Below, one piece after another: positions 8,592 to 18,090 of a stretch of DNA of 64,000 bases (positions within the stretch are counted from its first letter, which is position 1; every line of letters begins with the position of its first letter). Source of the stretch: Rhodoferax ferrireducens. GTDB taxonomy: Bacteria > Pseudomonadota > Gammaproteobacteria > Burkholderiales > Burkholderiaceae_C. A model generated the notes under the pieces. That model ran no database searches. It was given only the letters and a program-made list of their open reading frames with translations, and was not told the DNA's origin. The position numbers and the translations under genes are program-made. The stretch spans positions 248,001-312,000 of the forward strand of contig MTEI01000003.1 of NCBI GenBank assembly GCA_002083775.1, written 5' to 3'.

Positions 8592-9915
8592 GGACCACTG
8601 TCTCTCCGATGGAAATGTTGCGCGCTGGTGCAAGTGCGGCCTGCTGTATCAGCAAACGCCGGATGATCGCCAGAATCACGATCAGTAGATGCGCCAACTC
8701 GAAATATGCAAGACTCACACCCGCTCCGCCAGCTATGAACGCGACGAGAGACAGGTTGATTGCGGTTGCCAAATCGACGGACCAAGCGTTGTCCCCCGGC
8801 GTTTTTGTTGCCAAGGACTTGATCTGCCAGCGAGTAACGAAAGCAGCGGCAAGCAAGGCCAGGAAGAGCAGTAGCCCGACGTAACCCAGGTCACCTAATA
8901 CTTGGAAGTAGTTGCTATGTGCAGCTTTATAAGCAATCCCCTCTGGAATATTGACATCAATGAAATTGGATGCCTGCTTGTACTTGTCCCATATCCATTT
9001 GACCTGGGTAGCGTCGAATCCAGCGCCGAATACAGGGTTATCGTTTGCGATGTTGACACTGACTTTCCAGGCCGCTACTCGACCGATAAACGACATATCT
9101 TGATCTGCATTCTTGATGGTCTCCATGCGATCGAACCAACGATCAGGAGCGACCTGCATCACCGTTATGGCAACGATCGCGACGAACAGTGTCGAGATGA
9201 GCTTGCGTGGACTGGTGATCCAATACCACACCCCGAGGATGGCCAGCGCAAGGAAACCACCCCTGGAATTTGACCCGAGAACGGCCATCACGCACAGGCC
9301 AAACACGCCCAAGGCTGCCCATTTGGCCAACCGAGATGCACTGTATCTGGCCAGGTAGAGTGTGAGTGGTAGCAGCATGACCATGCCCACGGCAAAAAGA
9401 TTGTTGTCAGCCAGGGTCGACCGAGGAATTCCTGAAACGATGTGGGTACCGCCTGAAGAAATCATCTTCAGTCCGTTCTGAATACCGTGAAACCCCAAGC
9501 CCGCTACCAGCACAATCAGTACCATATGAATGCGCCAGCGCGAGTTGATGAAGAAAGGCGCTGCCACTGCGAGGGCCATGCCCTTGATGAAGTACTCCAG
9601 TCGATATTCCACCATCGGGTTGGAGTTCATGTTGATCACCGCCGATAGTAGGACGTGGGTGATGAACAATAGTAACAAGACCATCAATTTGTCCACCAGA
9701 AAATAACCCCGGTCCTTGACTCTTCCCAGTACTAGCGCCCCAAGGGAAAGCACGGCAAAGACGAAGGTATACCGAAAGTCAATCATGAAGCCGTACAAGT
9801 AGCCATGTGGTGCCAGCAAGGTCATATAAACCCACATGAGGAAGGCCACAAACCCGTTCATGAACGCCATGGGTAGCATGAACAGCATCACGGCAAGCAT
9901 CAGTTGGTCTCTCAT
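8584..9915 (-). CDS. O-antigen ligase/polymerase-like membrane protein, exosortase A-associated
   Basis: A 443-residue polytopic protein with about 11 membrane helices. It begins MRDQLMLAVMLFMLPM and contains a Wzy/WaaL-type region (LGSNSRGGFLALAILGVWYW, and the large periplasmic loop with DNPVFGAGFDATQVKW). This layout matches the putative O-glycosylation ligase family found beside exosortase A systems. Members of the wider family join lipid-linked glycans to acceptors or polymerise repeat units. Its ATG overlaps the TGA of a 49-residue upstream peptide by four bases (ATGA), and its stop overlaps the fusion glycosyltransferase. Acceptor (PEP-CTERM protein or polymer) is unproven. Confidence 0.85.
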   Translation of the reverse strand: MRDQLMLAVMLFMLPMAFMNGFVAFLMWVYMTLLAPHGYLYGFMIDFRYTFVFAVLSLGALVLGRVKDRGYFLVDKLMVLLLLFITHVLLSAVINMNSNPMVEYRLEYFIKGMALAVAAPFFINSRWRIHMVLIVLVAGLGFHGIQNGLKMISSGGTHIVSGIPRSTLADNNLFAVGMVMLLPLTLYLARYSASRLAKWAALGVFGLCVMAVLGSNSRGGFLALAILGVWYWITSPRKLISTLFVAIVAITVMQVAPDRWFDRMETIKNADQDMSFIGRVAAWKVSVNIANDNPVFGAGFDATQVKWIWDKYKQASNFIDVNIPEGIAYKAAHSNYFQVLGDLGYVGLLLFLALLAAAFVTRWQIKSLATKTPGDNAWSVDLATAINLSLVAFIAGGAGVSLAYFELAHLLIVILAIIRRLLIQQAALAPARNISIGETVVHA

Positions 9916-10061
9916 TGCTTGCTTTCTTCTTGTTTTTCTTTATAGGCAAACAAACCCAAGTCAGCGCCTGTCACATGGGATTTGCGGGAAGCACGGATCA
10001 CCACCCAGCAGCAGTAAGTTATCAAGACCAAGTCTAAGGTTAACAATGCGGCTTCAGCCAT
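9912..10061 (-). CDS. Small membrane peptide (49 residues) translationally coupled to the O-ligase
   Basis: A short frame begins at the ATG with first base 10061, with AAAGG about 8 bases upstream, and ends in a TGA that overlaps the start of the ligase gene (ATGA at 9912-9915). The product starts MAEAALLTLDLVLITYCCWV. Residues about 4-23 form one hydrophobic helix, followed by a basic patch (RASRKSH) and a charged tail ending KEKQEESKQ, so an N-out/C-in single-pass peptide is likely. I do not recognise a family. The four-base overlap and one-helix layout argue that it is real rather than chance. It could be an accessory subunit or the first cistron that sets ligase translation. Confidence 0.6.
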   Translation of the reverse strand: MAEAALLTLDLVLITYCCWVVIRASRKSHVTGADLGLFAYKEKQEESKQ

Positions 10062-10288
10062 AGGGCGCCTTTGGGTGAATATCCTGAAAAATTGTCAAAG
10101 TTGTCATGTTCTGAGAGTCGTCAAACTAGTCAGCAAAACGCGCACAGAAAGCTGTGCATGTTGCAATTGTTTGGGTTAGGACAAGTCGGATGTGGCGTCG
10201 TGATCAGCGGACTCAACAAATTGAATTTTGTTTGCTTGTGGCCTCGTCTATTACCCGTTTCGGCTAAGTAGCTCCAGAGTGGCACGGG

Positions 10289-11326
10289 TCAGGCCCCAAT
10301 AATTTTGCGGCTGCGGTTGCCAAGCGCTTTTTTACTCACCCAGATGAAAGCGGTTGAAAGCACCAGCACCGAGCCAGCATAAAGCAGCAGCATGGGCGCA
10401 CTTCCACGGATCACCTCGCCACCAACGCCCTGATAGATTGAGCCCTCCACAAGGTAAACCGTGGTGACTTTGATCGCAGAAATGAAATAGGCGTGTATGA
10501 AAAAAATCCCAAAGCTGACCTCAGCTACAAAGTCAAGACGATGTCCAACGCGATGATGCTGGCGGTAAAGCAGGTACACCAGAAGCAGACAGGCGGCCAT
10601 TTTCATCGGCAGCTGGTAATGGGGTGGATCGGCCCATTGCAGAACCACACCAGCGCAGCAAACCGCTGCGCATGCTAACAAGGCCCACCACCAGCGCTGT
10701 ACCAATGCCATGCCTTGCTCTTTGTGATGCGAAAAGGCCATGCCCATCAGATAGGCCGGCAGTAGGTAGATGGCCTTGTCGAGCGGGCCGTGCGGGCCGT
10801 CTCGCCCCAGGTAGGTGGATAGTATGAGCAGCGGGATGATCATCCAGTACAGGCGCGGCACGCTTCGGTCAATCCACAGTAGCAGGGGTGCCATCAGGTA
10901 AAAAAGCGAAATGGTCGGCACAAACCATAATGGTGCCAGATGCTTGCCGGTAATCAGGAACATGCCCACCTGCTCCCAAACGGGTAACTGGTAAAACCAA
11001 GGCCACATACCGGTGCGCTGCGTGAATTGCGTAAAGATGATGAGCGCCGGTACCGAGAGAATCAGGTATGGCAGGATGACGGTCATCAACTTCTGCCGTA
11101 GGTAGTGTTTGAACACAAACCGTGCGCTGAGGTGCTGAAACAGGTAGCCAGCAATGAAAAAGAAAAAGATGGAGCTTTCGTTGACCAGAGCGTCAAAAAA
11201 ACGGCCCGTCAGAGGGGAATGGCTCCAGTCCAATGACGGGATGGTGTGGGCCATAACAATGCCCATGATGGCTACGCCTCGAAAGACGTGGATGTGCTGC
11301 TGGTAGCCCGTGTTCTTAGTCACCAA
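10289..11326 (-). CDS. Acyltransferase 3 family membrane protein
   Basis: A complete 345-residue member of the acyltransferase 3 family. The first helix has the expected HVFRGVAIMGIVMAHT, with Arg16 and His27 at the positions the family uses for catalysis, followed by about nine more membrane segments (LIFTQFTQRTGMWPWF, FSHHKEQGMAL between them). It is a second putative sugar O-acyltransferase in this cluster, distinct in sequence from the one at the left edge. It diverges from the CapK-like gene with 82 bases between them. Downstream are about 230 bases before the small peptide gene, so it may be the last gene of its own transcript. Confidence 0.85.
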   Translation of the reverse strand: MVTKNTGYQQHIHVFRGVAIMGIVMAHTIPSLDWSHSPLTGRFFDALVNESSIFFFFIAGYLFQHLSARFVFKHYLRQKLMTVILPYLILSVPALIIFTQFTQRTGMWPWFYQLPVWEQVGMFLITGKHLAPLWFVPTISLFYLMAPLLLWIDRSVPRLYWMIIPLLILSTYLGRDGPHGPLDKAIYLLPAYLMGMAFSHHKEQGMALVQRWWWALLACAAVCCAGVVLQWADPPHYQLPMKMAACLLLVYLLYRQHHRVGHRLDFVAEVSFGIFFIHAYFISAIKVTTVYLVEGSIYQGVGGEVIRGSAPMLLLYAGSVLVLSTAFIWVSKKALGNRSRKIIGA

Positions 11327-11408
11327 TGATCTCCACGCGGCGTCTATTACAAACCGTTAAAGGTGAATTTTCCAGCATAGCTTCCTACAGGATGTTTAAG
11401 ATGCATGC

Positions 11409-12758
11409 ATGACACTCCGAACTCGACTCATTTCCCACCTGATTTTTCCACTGCAAGAACGCTTGAAGCACCATACCACAGCACGTTTGCTGCAAGAAAT
11501 GGAGGCAAGCCAGTATTGGCCCAAAGATCAACTGGACGACCAGCGGCTGAGTCGACTGCGGGAATTGTTTGGGCATGCTAACCAACATGTGCCATATTAC
11601 CGGGAACTTTTCAGTCGCGTTGGCTTTGATCCGCGAGCGATCACCAGCGTAGATGACCTGCAACGCCTGCCGCTGCTGACCAAGTCGGAGGTCAGGGCGC
11701 ATACCGACGCCATGAAATCGGATTTGGCCCAAGGCCTGACCCGATTCAACACGGGCGGTTCCAGCGGTGAGCCGCTGGTTTTTTTCATTGGCCGGGAGCG
11801 GGTGAGCCACGATGTGGCGGCCAAATGGCGCGCCACGCGTTGGTGGGGCGTGGACATTGGTGACCCCGAAATTGTGCTGTGGGGCTCACCCATAGAACTT
11901 AACTCTCAGGACCGCATACGCCAATGGCGTGACGCTTTGATGCGCACCCAATTGCTGCCAGCCTTTGAAATGTCGCCTGAGAAGGTGCGGCATTTCATCG
12001 CAGTCATACGTAAAACCCGCCCGGCCATGCTGTTTGGCTACCCGTCTGCCTTTGCGCACATTGCTCAGTTTGCGCAAAGCCAGGGTACCAGGCTCGATGA
12101 TTTGGGGGTCAAGGTTGCGTTTGTGACGTCTGAGCGGTTGTACGATCATCAGCGCGAGTTGATAGAGCGCACCTTCAACTGCCCTGTCGCCAACGGCTAC
12201 GGTGGCCGCGATGCCGGATTCATCGCACACCAATGCCCAGCGGGCGGCATGCACCTCACCTACGAGGATGTGATCGTCGAAATCGTGGATGCCCAGGGGC
12301 TTTTGCTGCCTCCAGGGCAAAGTGGGGAAATTGTTGTCACCCATCTGGCCACTCAAGATTTTCCATTCATCCGTTACCGTACTGGTGACATTGGCACACT
12401 CGACACCCAGCCCTGCACCTGTGGTCGGACATTGCCGCTGCTGAAAGACATTCAGGGGCGAACGACTGACTTTCTGGTGGCGAGCAATGGCACGGTGATG
12501 CATGGGCTGTCTCTGGTTTACATCGTGCGGGATTTGCCGGGTGTGCAACAGTTCAAGATTGTTCAGGAAAGTCTGGAGTTGACCCGAATTCTCATCGTTA
12601 CCGGTGATTGTTTTGACAGTGCCAGCATTCAAGGCATTGAGCAAGGCGCCAAGGCTCGGCTGGGACAAAACGTGCGGGTCTCGGTGGAGTTAGTTACGTC
12701 CATTGAACCTGAAAAATCGGGTAAGTACCGCTACGTTGTGAGTCATGTTGCCTCATAA
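11409..12758 (+). CDS. CapK/PaaK-like adenylate-forming enzyme
   Basis: A 449-residue protein of the phenylacetate-CoA ligase-like branch found in capsule clusters. It has the adenylate-forming core motifs FNTGGSSGEPL (phosphate loop), YGGRDAGFIAHQC and FPFIRYRTGDIG, and a CxC pair (TCGRT region) near residue 340. Members activate a carboxylic acid as acyl-adenylate or CoA thioester. In exopolysaccharide loci they are called CapK and presumed to supply acyl groups, possibly for the neighbouring acyltransferase; that link is inference. It is the only plus-strand gene in this part of the cluster and converges on the glycosyltransferase at 12789-14009. Confidence 0.8.
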   Translation: MTLRTRLISHLIFPLQERLKHHTTARLLQEMEASQYWPKDQLDDQRLSRLRELFGHANQHVPYYRELFSRVGFDPRAITSVDDLQRLPLLTKSEVRAHTDAMKSDLAQGLTRFNTGGSSGEPLVFFIGRERVSHDVAAKWRATRWWGVDIGDPEIVLWGSPIELNSQDRIRQWRDALMRTQLLPAFEMSPEKVRHFIAVIRKTRPAMLFGYPSAFAHIAQFAQSQGTRLDDLGVKVAFVTSERLYDHQRELIERTFNCPVANGYGGRDAGFIAHQCPAGGMHLTYEDVIVEIVDAQGLLLPPGQSGEIVVTHLATQDFPFIRYRTGDIGTLDTQPCTCGRTLPLLKDIQGRTTDFLVASNGTVMHGLSLVYIVRDLPGVQQFKIVQESLELTRILIVTGDCFDSASIQGIEQGAKARLGQNVRVSVELVTSIEPEKSGKYRYVVSHVAS

Positions 12759-12788
12759 CAGCCAAAAGACACTTTTTATATACATGTT

Positions 12789-14009
12789 CTAACGAATCGG
12801 GTAGATTTTCCGCAAAAGGGCTTCATACGGCCCCGCATAATTCTCCACGCTATTCTTCCAGTTGCGCACGTTCTCCACAAACTCGCGCCCATTGGTTTTG
12901 AGCACCGGCCACAGGGCTGGGCTGTTCAGCAGGTCCAGCAGCGACTTGGCTAGCGCATCGGCACTACCCGCCTTGAACAACACGCCGGTCTGGTTGTGCT
13001 GCACCAGTTCTTTGTGGCCGCCTACATCAGATGCCACAAACAACTGGCCTTGGGCCATGGCTTCCAGCGGTTTCAGGGGGGTGACCAGCTCGGTCAGGCG
13101 CATGGGGTGGCGCGGGTAGGCCAGCACCTTGATCAGGTCGTAATATTTGTTGACATCCTGGTGCGGCACGCGCCCGGCAAACACCACTTTGTCGGCCACG
13201 CCCAGCGTTTGGGCCTGCTGGCGCAGGTTGGCTTCTTGCGAGCCGCCGCCCACCAGCACCAGTTTGACATCCGGCCGGGCTTGCAGCAGTTGGGGCAGTG
13301 CGGCCACCAGCAGGTCCAGCCCTTCGTAGGCGTAAAACGAACCGATGAACCCCACCACGGTGCTGCCAGTCAGGCCGAGTTGGGCCTGCAAGGCTGGGTC
13401 GGGCGGGCTGCCGAGCTGGAACGATTCGACATTCACCGCGTTGGGGATGACGGTGACCTTGCTGCTGGGCACACCACGGGCCACGATGTCAGCGCGCAAG
13501 CCTTCACAGATGGTGAAAACATGGTCAGCGCGCAGGATGGCGCGGGTTTCCAGAGAGCGTGTGGCGCGGTAGCGCAGGCTGCCTTGGTTGGTGGTGCCGT
13601 GGTCTACCGCGGCGTCTTCCCAAAAAGCCCTGATCTCGTACACCACCGGAATGCCCAGCTTTCGCCCCACTTTCAGGGCGGGCAAGGCATTGAGCACGGG
13701 CGAGTGGGCGTGGATGATGTCGGGCTCGACGATGCGGGCCACTTGCTCCAGCCGCTGGCCCAGCGCTTTCATCAGCGCCACCTCGCGGCCAACAGGCAGG
13801 TCGGACATCAGGCCGGTGCCGCCCGCCGTGCGGTAAAAGTGCAAGCCGTCAACGGATTCTTCTGGTGCGTTGGTCCCACCCTGTTTGGGCGAGGTGATGT
13901 GAAACGTGTCCCAACCCAGCGCGCGCTGCTCGCGCAGGATGGACGCCGTGCGAAACGTGTAGCCGCTGTGCAGCGGAATGGAGTGGTCTAAAACGTGGAG
14001 GATGCGCAT
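12789..14009 (-). CDS. GT4 glycosyltransferase, exosortase A-associated
   Basis: A 406-residue GT-B enzyme. The start RILHVLDHSIPLHSGYTFR matches the glycosyltransferase subgroup that accompanies exosortase A loci. The C-terminal half has VVGFIGSFYAYEGLDLLV and the donor-binding PLKPLEAMAQGQLFVASDVG, with the EX7E-type glutamate region. It acts in the cytoplasm, adding a sugar to the lipid-linked repeat unit; which sugar is not evident. It is the last gene of the long XrtA-system run, starting 2 bases after the wecC stop, so translational coupling is likely. Confidence 0.88.
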   Translation of the reverse strand: MRILHVLDHSIPLHSGYTFRTASILREQRALGWDTFHITSPKQGGTNAPEESVDGLHFYRTAGGTGLMSDLPVGREVALMKALGQRLEQVARIVEPDIIHAHSPVLNALPALKVGRKLGIPVVYEIRAFWEDAAVDHGTTNQGSLRYRATRSLETRAILRADHVFTICEGLRADIVARGVPSSKVTVIPNAVNVESFQLGSPPDPALQAQLGLTGSTVVGFIGSFYAYEGLDLLVAALPQLLQARPDVKLVLVGGGSQEANLRQQAQTLGVADKVVFAGRVPHQDVNKYYDLIKVLAYPRHPMRLTELVTPLKPLEAMAQGQLFVASDVGGHKELVQHNQTGVLFKAGSADALAKSLLDLLNSPALWPVLKTNGREFVENVRNWKNSVENYAGPYEALLRKIYPIR

Positions 14010-14011
14010 GG

Positions 14012-15232
14012 CTACCGCAGCACACCCCGCGTATCAATCACCACCTTGTCGCGGATAGAGTCGGGGTCGATCTCCTTGAACTCGGTGTGGTCCACCAGCA
14101 GCAGCAGGATGTCGGCCTCTTTGAGCACCTGCTTCAGGTCGTAGAGCGGAAAGCCCAGCTTTCCGGCATGCACATTCGGGTCACAGGCCATGATGCGGCC
14201 GACGTTTTGTGCGGTCAGGTCCTTGACAATTTCCAGCGAGGGTGATTCGCGCATGTCGTCAATGTTGGCCTTGAAAGCCAAGCCCAGGCAGGCAATGACC
14301 GGGTCTTTGAAACGCGCGGCTTTGGCCTTAACCTTGTCGATGACCCAGTGCGGTTTGGCATCGTTGACCTCGCGGGCGGTTTTGATGAGCCTGGCCTGCT
14401 CTGGCGCGCTGGAGACGATGAACCACGGGTCCACCGCAATGCAGTGGCCACCCACGCCCGGGCCGGGCTGCAGGATGTTGACCCGCGGGTGCCGGTTGGC
14501 CAGGGCGATGGTTTCCCAGACGTTGATGCCAAGGTGGTCGCAGATCAGCGACAGTTCGTTGGCAAAGGCGATGTTGACGTCGCGGAAAGAGTTTTCCACC
14601 AGCTTGGAGAGCTCGGCGGTTTTGCTGTCGGTGAGCAAAATGGCCCCATTGCAAAAGCTCTTGTACAGGTCACGGGCCTGTTCGTTGGCGGTTTTGGTCA
14701 GGCCACCGACGATGCGGTCGTTGTCCACCAGCTCACGCAGGATGTGGCCGGGCAGCACCCGCTCGGGGCAATGCGCGCAGTGGATCTTGCCTGCCAGTTC
14801 CGGGCGCACCTCCACAATGGTTTTGTAGATGAACTCGGTCGTGCCCACCGGCGAGGTGGATTCCAGGATGACCAGATTACCCTCGCGCAGGTACGGCACG
14901 ATGGCGCGGGTGGCCGCTTCCACATAGGTCAGGTCCGGTGCTTTGGGGTTGCCATCCACCTCCATGAACGGCGTGGGCACGGCGATGATGAAGGTGTCAC
15001 CTTCTTCGGGGGTGAGCGAAGCCTTGAGGTTGCCGCTGTTGACGGCAGAGCGCACCAGGATGTCCAGGTCGGGCTCGATGATGTGGATGCGGCCACTGTT
15101 GATGGTGTCCACCGCATGCTGGTTCACATCCACCCCCAGCACCTGATGGCCCTTGGTGGCGAGCATGGAGGCGGTGGGCAGGCCGATGTAGCCCAGACCC
15201 ATGACGATGATTTTTTGACTCAGGCGTGCCAT
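14012..15232 (-). CDS. wecC: UDP-N-acetyl-D-mannosamine dehydrogenase
   Basis: A 406-residue member of the UDP-glucose/UDP-ManNAc dehydrogenase family. It has the NAD-binding VMGLGYIGLPTASMLATKG at the N-terminus, the central helix region ENSFRDVNIAFANELS and the catalytic cysteine in GPGVGGHCIAVDPWF. The C-terminal domain carries LGLAFKANIDDMRESPS. It oxidises UDP-ManNAc twice to UDP-ManNAcA, following WecB. I start at the ATG at 15232 (MARLSQKI), which has GGGGAAAG upstream; a start at 15322 would add 30 residues without family support. With wecB 28 bases upstream, it predicts ManNAcA in the polymer. Confidence 0.93.
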   Translation of the reverse strand: MARLSQKIIVMGLGYIGLPTASMLATKGHQVLGVDVNQHAVDTINSGRIHIIEPDLDILVRSAVNSGNLKASLTPEEGDTFIIAVPTPFMEVDGNPKAPDLTYVEAATRAIVPYLREGNLVILESTSPVGTTEFIYKTIVEVRPELAGKIHCAHCPERVLPGHILRELVDNDRIVGGLTKTANEQARDLYKSFCNGAILLTDSKTAELSKLVENSFRDVNIAFANELSLICDHLGINVWETIALANRHPRVNILQPGPGVGGHCIAVDPWFIVSSAPEQARLIKTAREVNDAKPHWVIDKVKAKAARFKDPVIACLGLAFKANIDDMRESPSLEIVKDLTAQNVGRIMACDPNVHAGKLGFPLYDLKQVLKEADILLLLVDHTEFKEIDPDSIRDKVVIDTRGVLR

Positions 15233-15260
15233 GTTGACTTTCCCCTTTGCTTTTGAACAG

Positions 15261-16409
15261 TTAATGTTTTTGGCTGGATAAAACGGTATCCACAATGCGC
15301 TGGGTAGCGTGACCGTCACCATACGGGTTATGCGCCTGCGACATGCGTTGGTAGTCTGCCGCGTTGGTCAGCAGGTTCAGACATTCTTTGACGATGGCCT
15401 CGCGCGAGGTGCCCACCAGCTTCACGGTGCCTGCCGCCACAGCTTCAGGGCGCTCGGTGGTGTCGCGCATCACCAGCACGGGCTTGCCCAGCGAGGGGGC
15501 TTCTTCCTGCACGCCACCGCTGTCGGTGATGATGAGATGGGCGCGGTTCATCAGATAAACAAAGGGCAGATAGTCCACCGGGTCGATCAGATGCACATTG
15601 GACAAATGCCGTGAAGCCAGAATCTCGGCCACGGGTTGGCGCACGTTGGGGTTCAGGTGCACCGGGTAGAGCACTTCAATATCAGGAGCGCTACAGGCAA
15701 TATCCGCAAGGGCCAGGCAGATGTTTTGAAAGCCTTCACCAAAGTTCTCGCGGCGGTGGCCGGTGACAAGAATGAGTTTTTTGGAGGCATCCAGGAACTT
15801 GAACTGTTCATCAAACCCTGTTTTGAGTTCGGGATGGTCTTTGAGGCGCTGGGTGGTCGCCAGCAGTGCATCAATGACGGTGTTGCCGGTGACGAAGATG
15901 GTGGCGGGGTCAACGCCTTCGCGCAGCAGGTTGGCGCGCGCAGCCCCGGTCGGGGCAAAGTGCAGGTCGGCTATCGCGCCGGTGAGCTTGCGGTTGATTT
16001 CCTCGGGGAACGGGGCGTGTTTGTTGCCGGTACGCAGGCCGGCTTCCACATGACCCACGGGCACGCCAGCGTAATAAGCGGCCAGGCTGGCGGCGAAGGT
16101 GGTGGTGGTGTCGCCGTGGACCAGCACCAGATCAGGCTTTTCTTGCGCCAGAATGCCTTTGAGCCCGGCCAAAATGCTGCCGGTGATGTCAAACAGGTCT
16201 TGCCCGGGTTTCATGATGTTGAGGTCATGTTCTGGCACGATGTCAAACAGTTTGAGTACTTGGTCCAGCATTTGCCGGTGCTGGGCGGTGACACAGACCA
16301 CCGTTTGAATGGCAGGGGCTGCAGCCTGGAAGCCTTTGACCACAGGCGCCATCTTGATGGCCTCGGGGCGGGTGCCGAAGATGATGAGGACTTTGTGTGC
16401 TTGAAACAT
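15261..16409 (-). CDS. wecB: UDP-N-acetylglucosamine 2-epimerase (non-hydrolysing)
   Basis: A 382-residue protein with the hallmark motifs of WecB/Mna[16 protein letters not shown] at the N-terminus, [38 protein letters not shown] and, in the C-terminal half, [20 protein letters not shown]. It interconverts UDP-GlcNAc and UDP-ManNAc in the cytoplasm, feeding WecC directly downstream. Ninety-one bases separate it from the XrtA gene upstream, the longest gap within this part of the run, so a secondary promoter there is possible. Length and motifs are complete. Confidence 0.95.
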   Translation of the reverse strand: MFQAHKVLIIFGTRPEAIKMAPVVKGFQAAAPAIQTVVCVTAQHRQMLDQVLKLFDIVPEHDLNIMKPGQDLFDITGSILAGLKGILAQEKPDLVLVHGDTTTTFAASLAAYYAGVPVGHVEAGLRTGNKHAPFPEEINRKLTGAIADLHFAPTGAARANLLREGVDPATIFVTGNTVIDALLATTQRLKDHPELKTGFDEQFKFLDASKKLILVTGHRRENFGEGFQNICLALADIACSAPDIEVLYPVHLNPNVRQPVAEILASRHLSNVHLIDPVDYLPFVYLMNRAHLIITDSGGVQEEAPSLGKPVLVMRDTTERPEAVAAGTVKLVGTSREAIVKECLNLLTNAADYQRMSQAHNPYGDGHATQRIVDTVLSSQKH

Positions 16410-16500
16410 AGGTATTTGGCTTGACTGAATGATCTAACGAGGCTGCACTTCAACAAGTTCAACGTAGACCGTGTGAATAGCTAGAAGTTTAGCGTGGACT

Positions 16501-18090
16501 CTATGGAGATGGCCTGGCTTGCTGGGTGGCTTCCAGCAGCCGGATGATGCCCGGACCGTTGGTTTGCACGAAGGCTTGCAGACGCTGGGCACCCTGATTG
16601 GCCTCGCCTTTTGGGGTGTAAAGAATCACGACAGCTGAGTCGTCACCCCGACCCAGCAGGCGCTGCAGTGCACCCTGCAGCTTGGCCAGGGCGTTGCTGG
16701 CAGTGAGCGTGCCGTTCACCCAGTAAAGCTGCCAGACCGTCAGGCGTTCATCGCTTGGGCTGGAAGATAATGAGGTTTTTCGCAGCTGGCCCTCGCGGAT
16801 AGTCACTTGTTCGCTATCAAAAATGATGTTTTGACTGGTGTTGGCGACTTGTGCCCAATCGGCGTCTTTGGAAGTGACCAGCACATTTTGTGAGCTGACC
16901 AGCTTGCGCTCATAGTTTTGCTGGCGGTAGTAGCCCAGGTACAGGCTCACCCGCTCGGGGCCCTGCACATAGGTAGCATGGATGTCAGCAGACGGGTTTT
17001 GGAACGCGGGCCGGAACACCACCGGTGCGCTGGCGTCAAGCACCCAGCCAGGTGACAACTTGGCCGGTGCCACCAGCTGCACCGGTGCGGTCACGTTGCT
17101 GTGCTCCAGCGCCCAGCGGGCTGCGATGGGCAGGGCGATGATGATGGCGACAATCACGGCAGCCACTTCAAAGCGCGGGCGCGCGGCCACGGCGCTGCCG
17201 GTCAGGGTTTTGTTGAGCGTGACCGAGTCCAGATCTGCCGCGCTGACGCTGGGCTCGGGCTCAGACCAGCGTGCGCCGACCCAAAACATCAGCATGATCA
17301 CAATGCCAAAAAACACCCAGCCGTAAATGAGGTGGTCCACCCCGGCGGCCAGCTTGTTGCCTGACAGATGGCCCAGCATCACGATCATGTAGGCGCGCAG
17401 CCAGTTGGCCAACACCGGCACCAAAATCGACACCATGATGAACAGCACCCGGCGCTGGGTGGACTGGTAGTTGAGGTAGGCAAACAGCGTGCCCACCGTG
17501 AGAGAGGCAATCAAATAACGCACACCGCTGCAGGCTTCCACCACCGACCAGTTGCCCGACGGAATGACAAACTGCAGCCCCTCGCGGTAGACCGGAATGC
17601 CGCTCAGGCGCAGTGCGCCAACGGTGAAATCTGCCGTCCATTCCATCAGCTGTGGCATGGCAAACTCGCCAATCGGCACGGCAAAAAACAGGAAAACCAG
17701 CGGGAAAACCAGCGCGCGCGTCACCGCCAAGCCCAGCAAGGCAGGCACCAGCAGGGCCAGCATGCTGACCAGTGCCAGTTGAGTGACCGCATTCACGGCC
17801 ACCAGATCGCCCAGCAGCCAGCCAAAACCCACCAGCAGCAGAGCCACCAGGCCCCACCCGTTGGGCTGGGGGTGCAGATGTGACAGGTGAGCGCGCTTGT
17901 GCCACACCATCCACAGCACGATAGGCACCACCAGAAAACCGTGGGTGAAGGTTTCAGAACTCCACCAGATGCCGACGATGGCACTGGCAGTGCTGAAATA
18001 CAGCGCCAGCGTGCAAGCCAGCAACACGGTCAGCACCCCCACTGCGTGGGGCCAGTGGTGCTGGGGGTTGAGTTGCAGGGCGGTGCTCAT
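16501..18090 (-). CDS. xrtA: Exosortase A fused to an EpsI domain
   Basis: A 529-residue protein. Residues about 1-290 are an eight-helix exosortase with the catalytic triad in order: Cys187 in VVEACSGVRYL, Arg232 in ANWLRAYMIV and His253 in DHLIYGWVF. These membrane cysteine proteases/transpeptidases recognise C-terminal PEP-CTERM signals. Residues about 320-529 form an EpsI domain (GWVLDASAPVVFRPAF, YLGYYRQQNYERKLV), which elsewhere is often a separate gene beside exosortase. Its start overlaps the glycosyltransferase stop by four bases. Two PEP-CTERM tails occur in this window (34.7 and 35.2 kb), consistent with a working sorting system. Confidence 0.94.
   Translation of the reverse strand: MSTALQLNPQHHWPHAVGVLTVLLACTLALYFSTASAIVGIWWSSETFTHGFLVVPIVLWMVWHKRAHLSHLHPQPNGWGLVALLLVGFGWLLGDLVAVNAVTQLALVSMLALLVPALLGLAVTRALVFPLVFLFFAVPIGEFAMPQLMEWTADFTVGALRLSGIPVYREGLQFVIPSGNWSVVEACSGVRYLIASLTVGTLFAYLNYQSTQRRVLFIMVSILVPVLANWLRAYMIVMLGHLSGNKLAAGVDHLIYGWVFFGIVIMLMFWVGARWSEPEPSVSAADLDSVTLNKTLTGSAVAARPRFEVAAVIVAIIIALPIAARWALEHSNVTAPVQLVAPAKLSPGWVLDASAPVVFRPAFQNPSADIHATYVQGPERVSLYLGYYRQQNYERKLVSSQNVLVTSKDADWAQVANTSQNIIFDSEQVTIREGQLRKTSLSSSPSDERLTVWQLYWVNGTLTASNALAKLQGALQRLLGRGDDSAVVILYTPKGEANQGAQRLQAFVQTNGPGIIRLLEATQQARPSP

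Noticed and set aside
10071-10271. 66-codon plus-strand frame between the ligase peptide and the acyltransferase
   Set aside because: No RBS, no domain, odd composition; the region is more likely regulatory.
12996-13991. 331-codon plus-strand frame
   Set aside because: Shadow of the GT4 glycosyltransferase; His/Gln-rich product without domains, typical of antisense frames in GC-rich genes.
14348-15256. 302-codon plus-strand frame
   Set aside because: Antisense of wecC, which has clear NAD-binding and catalytic motifs.
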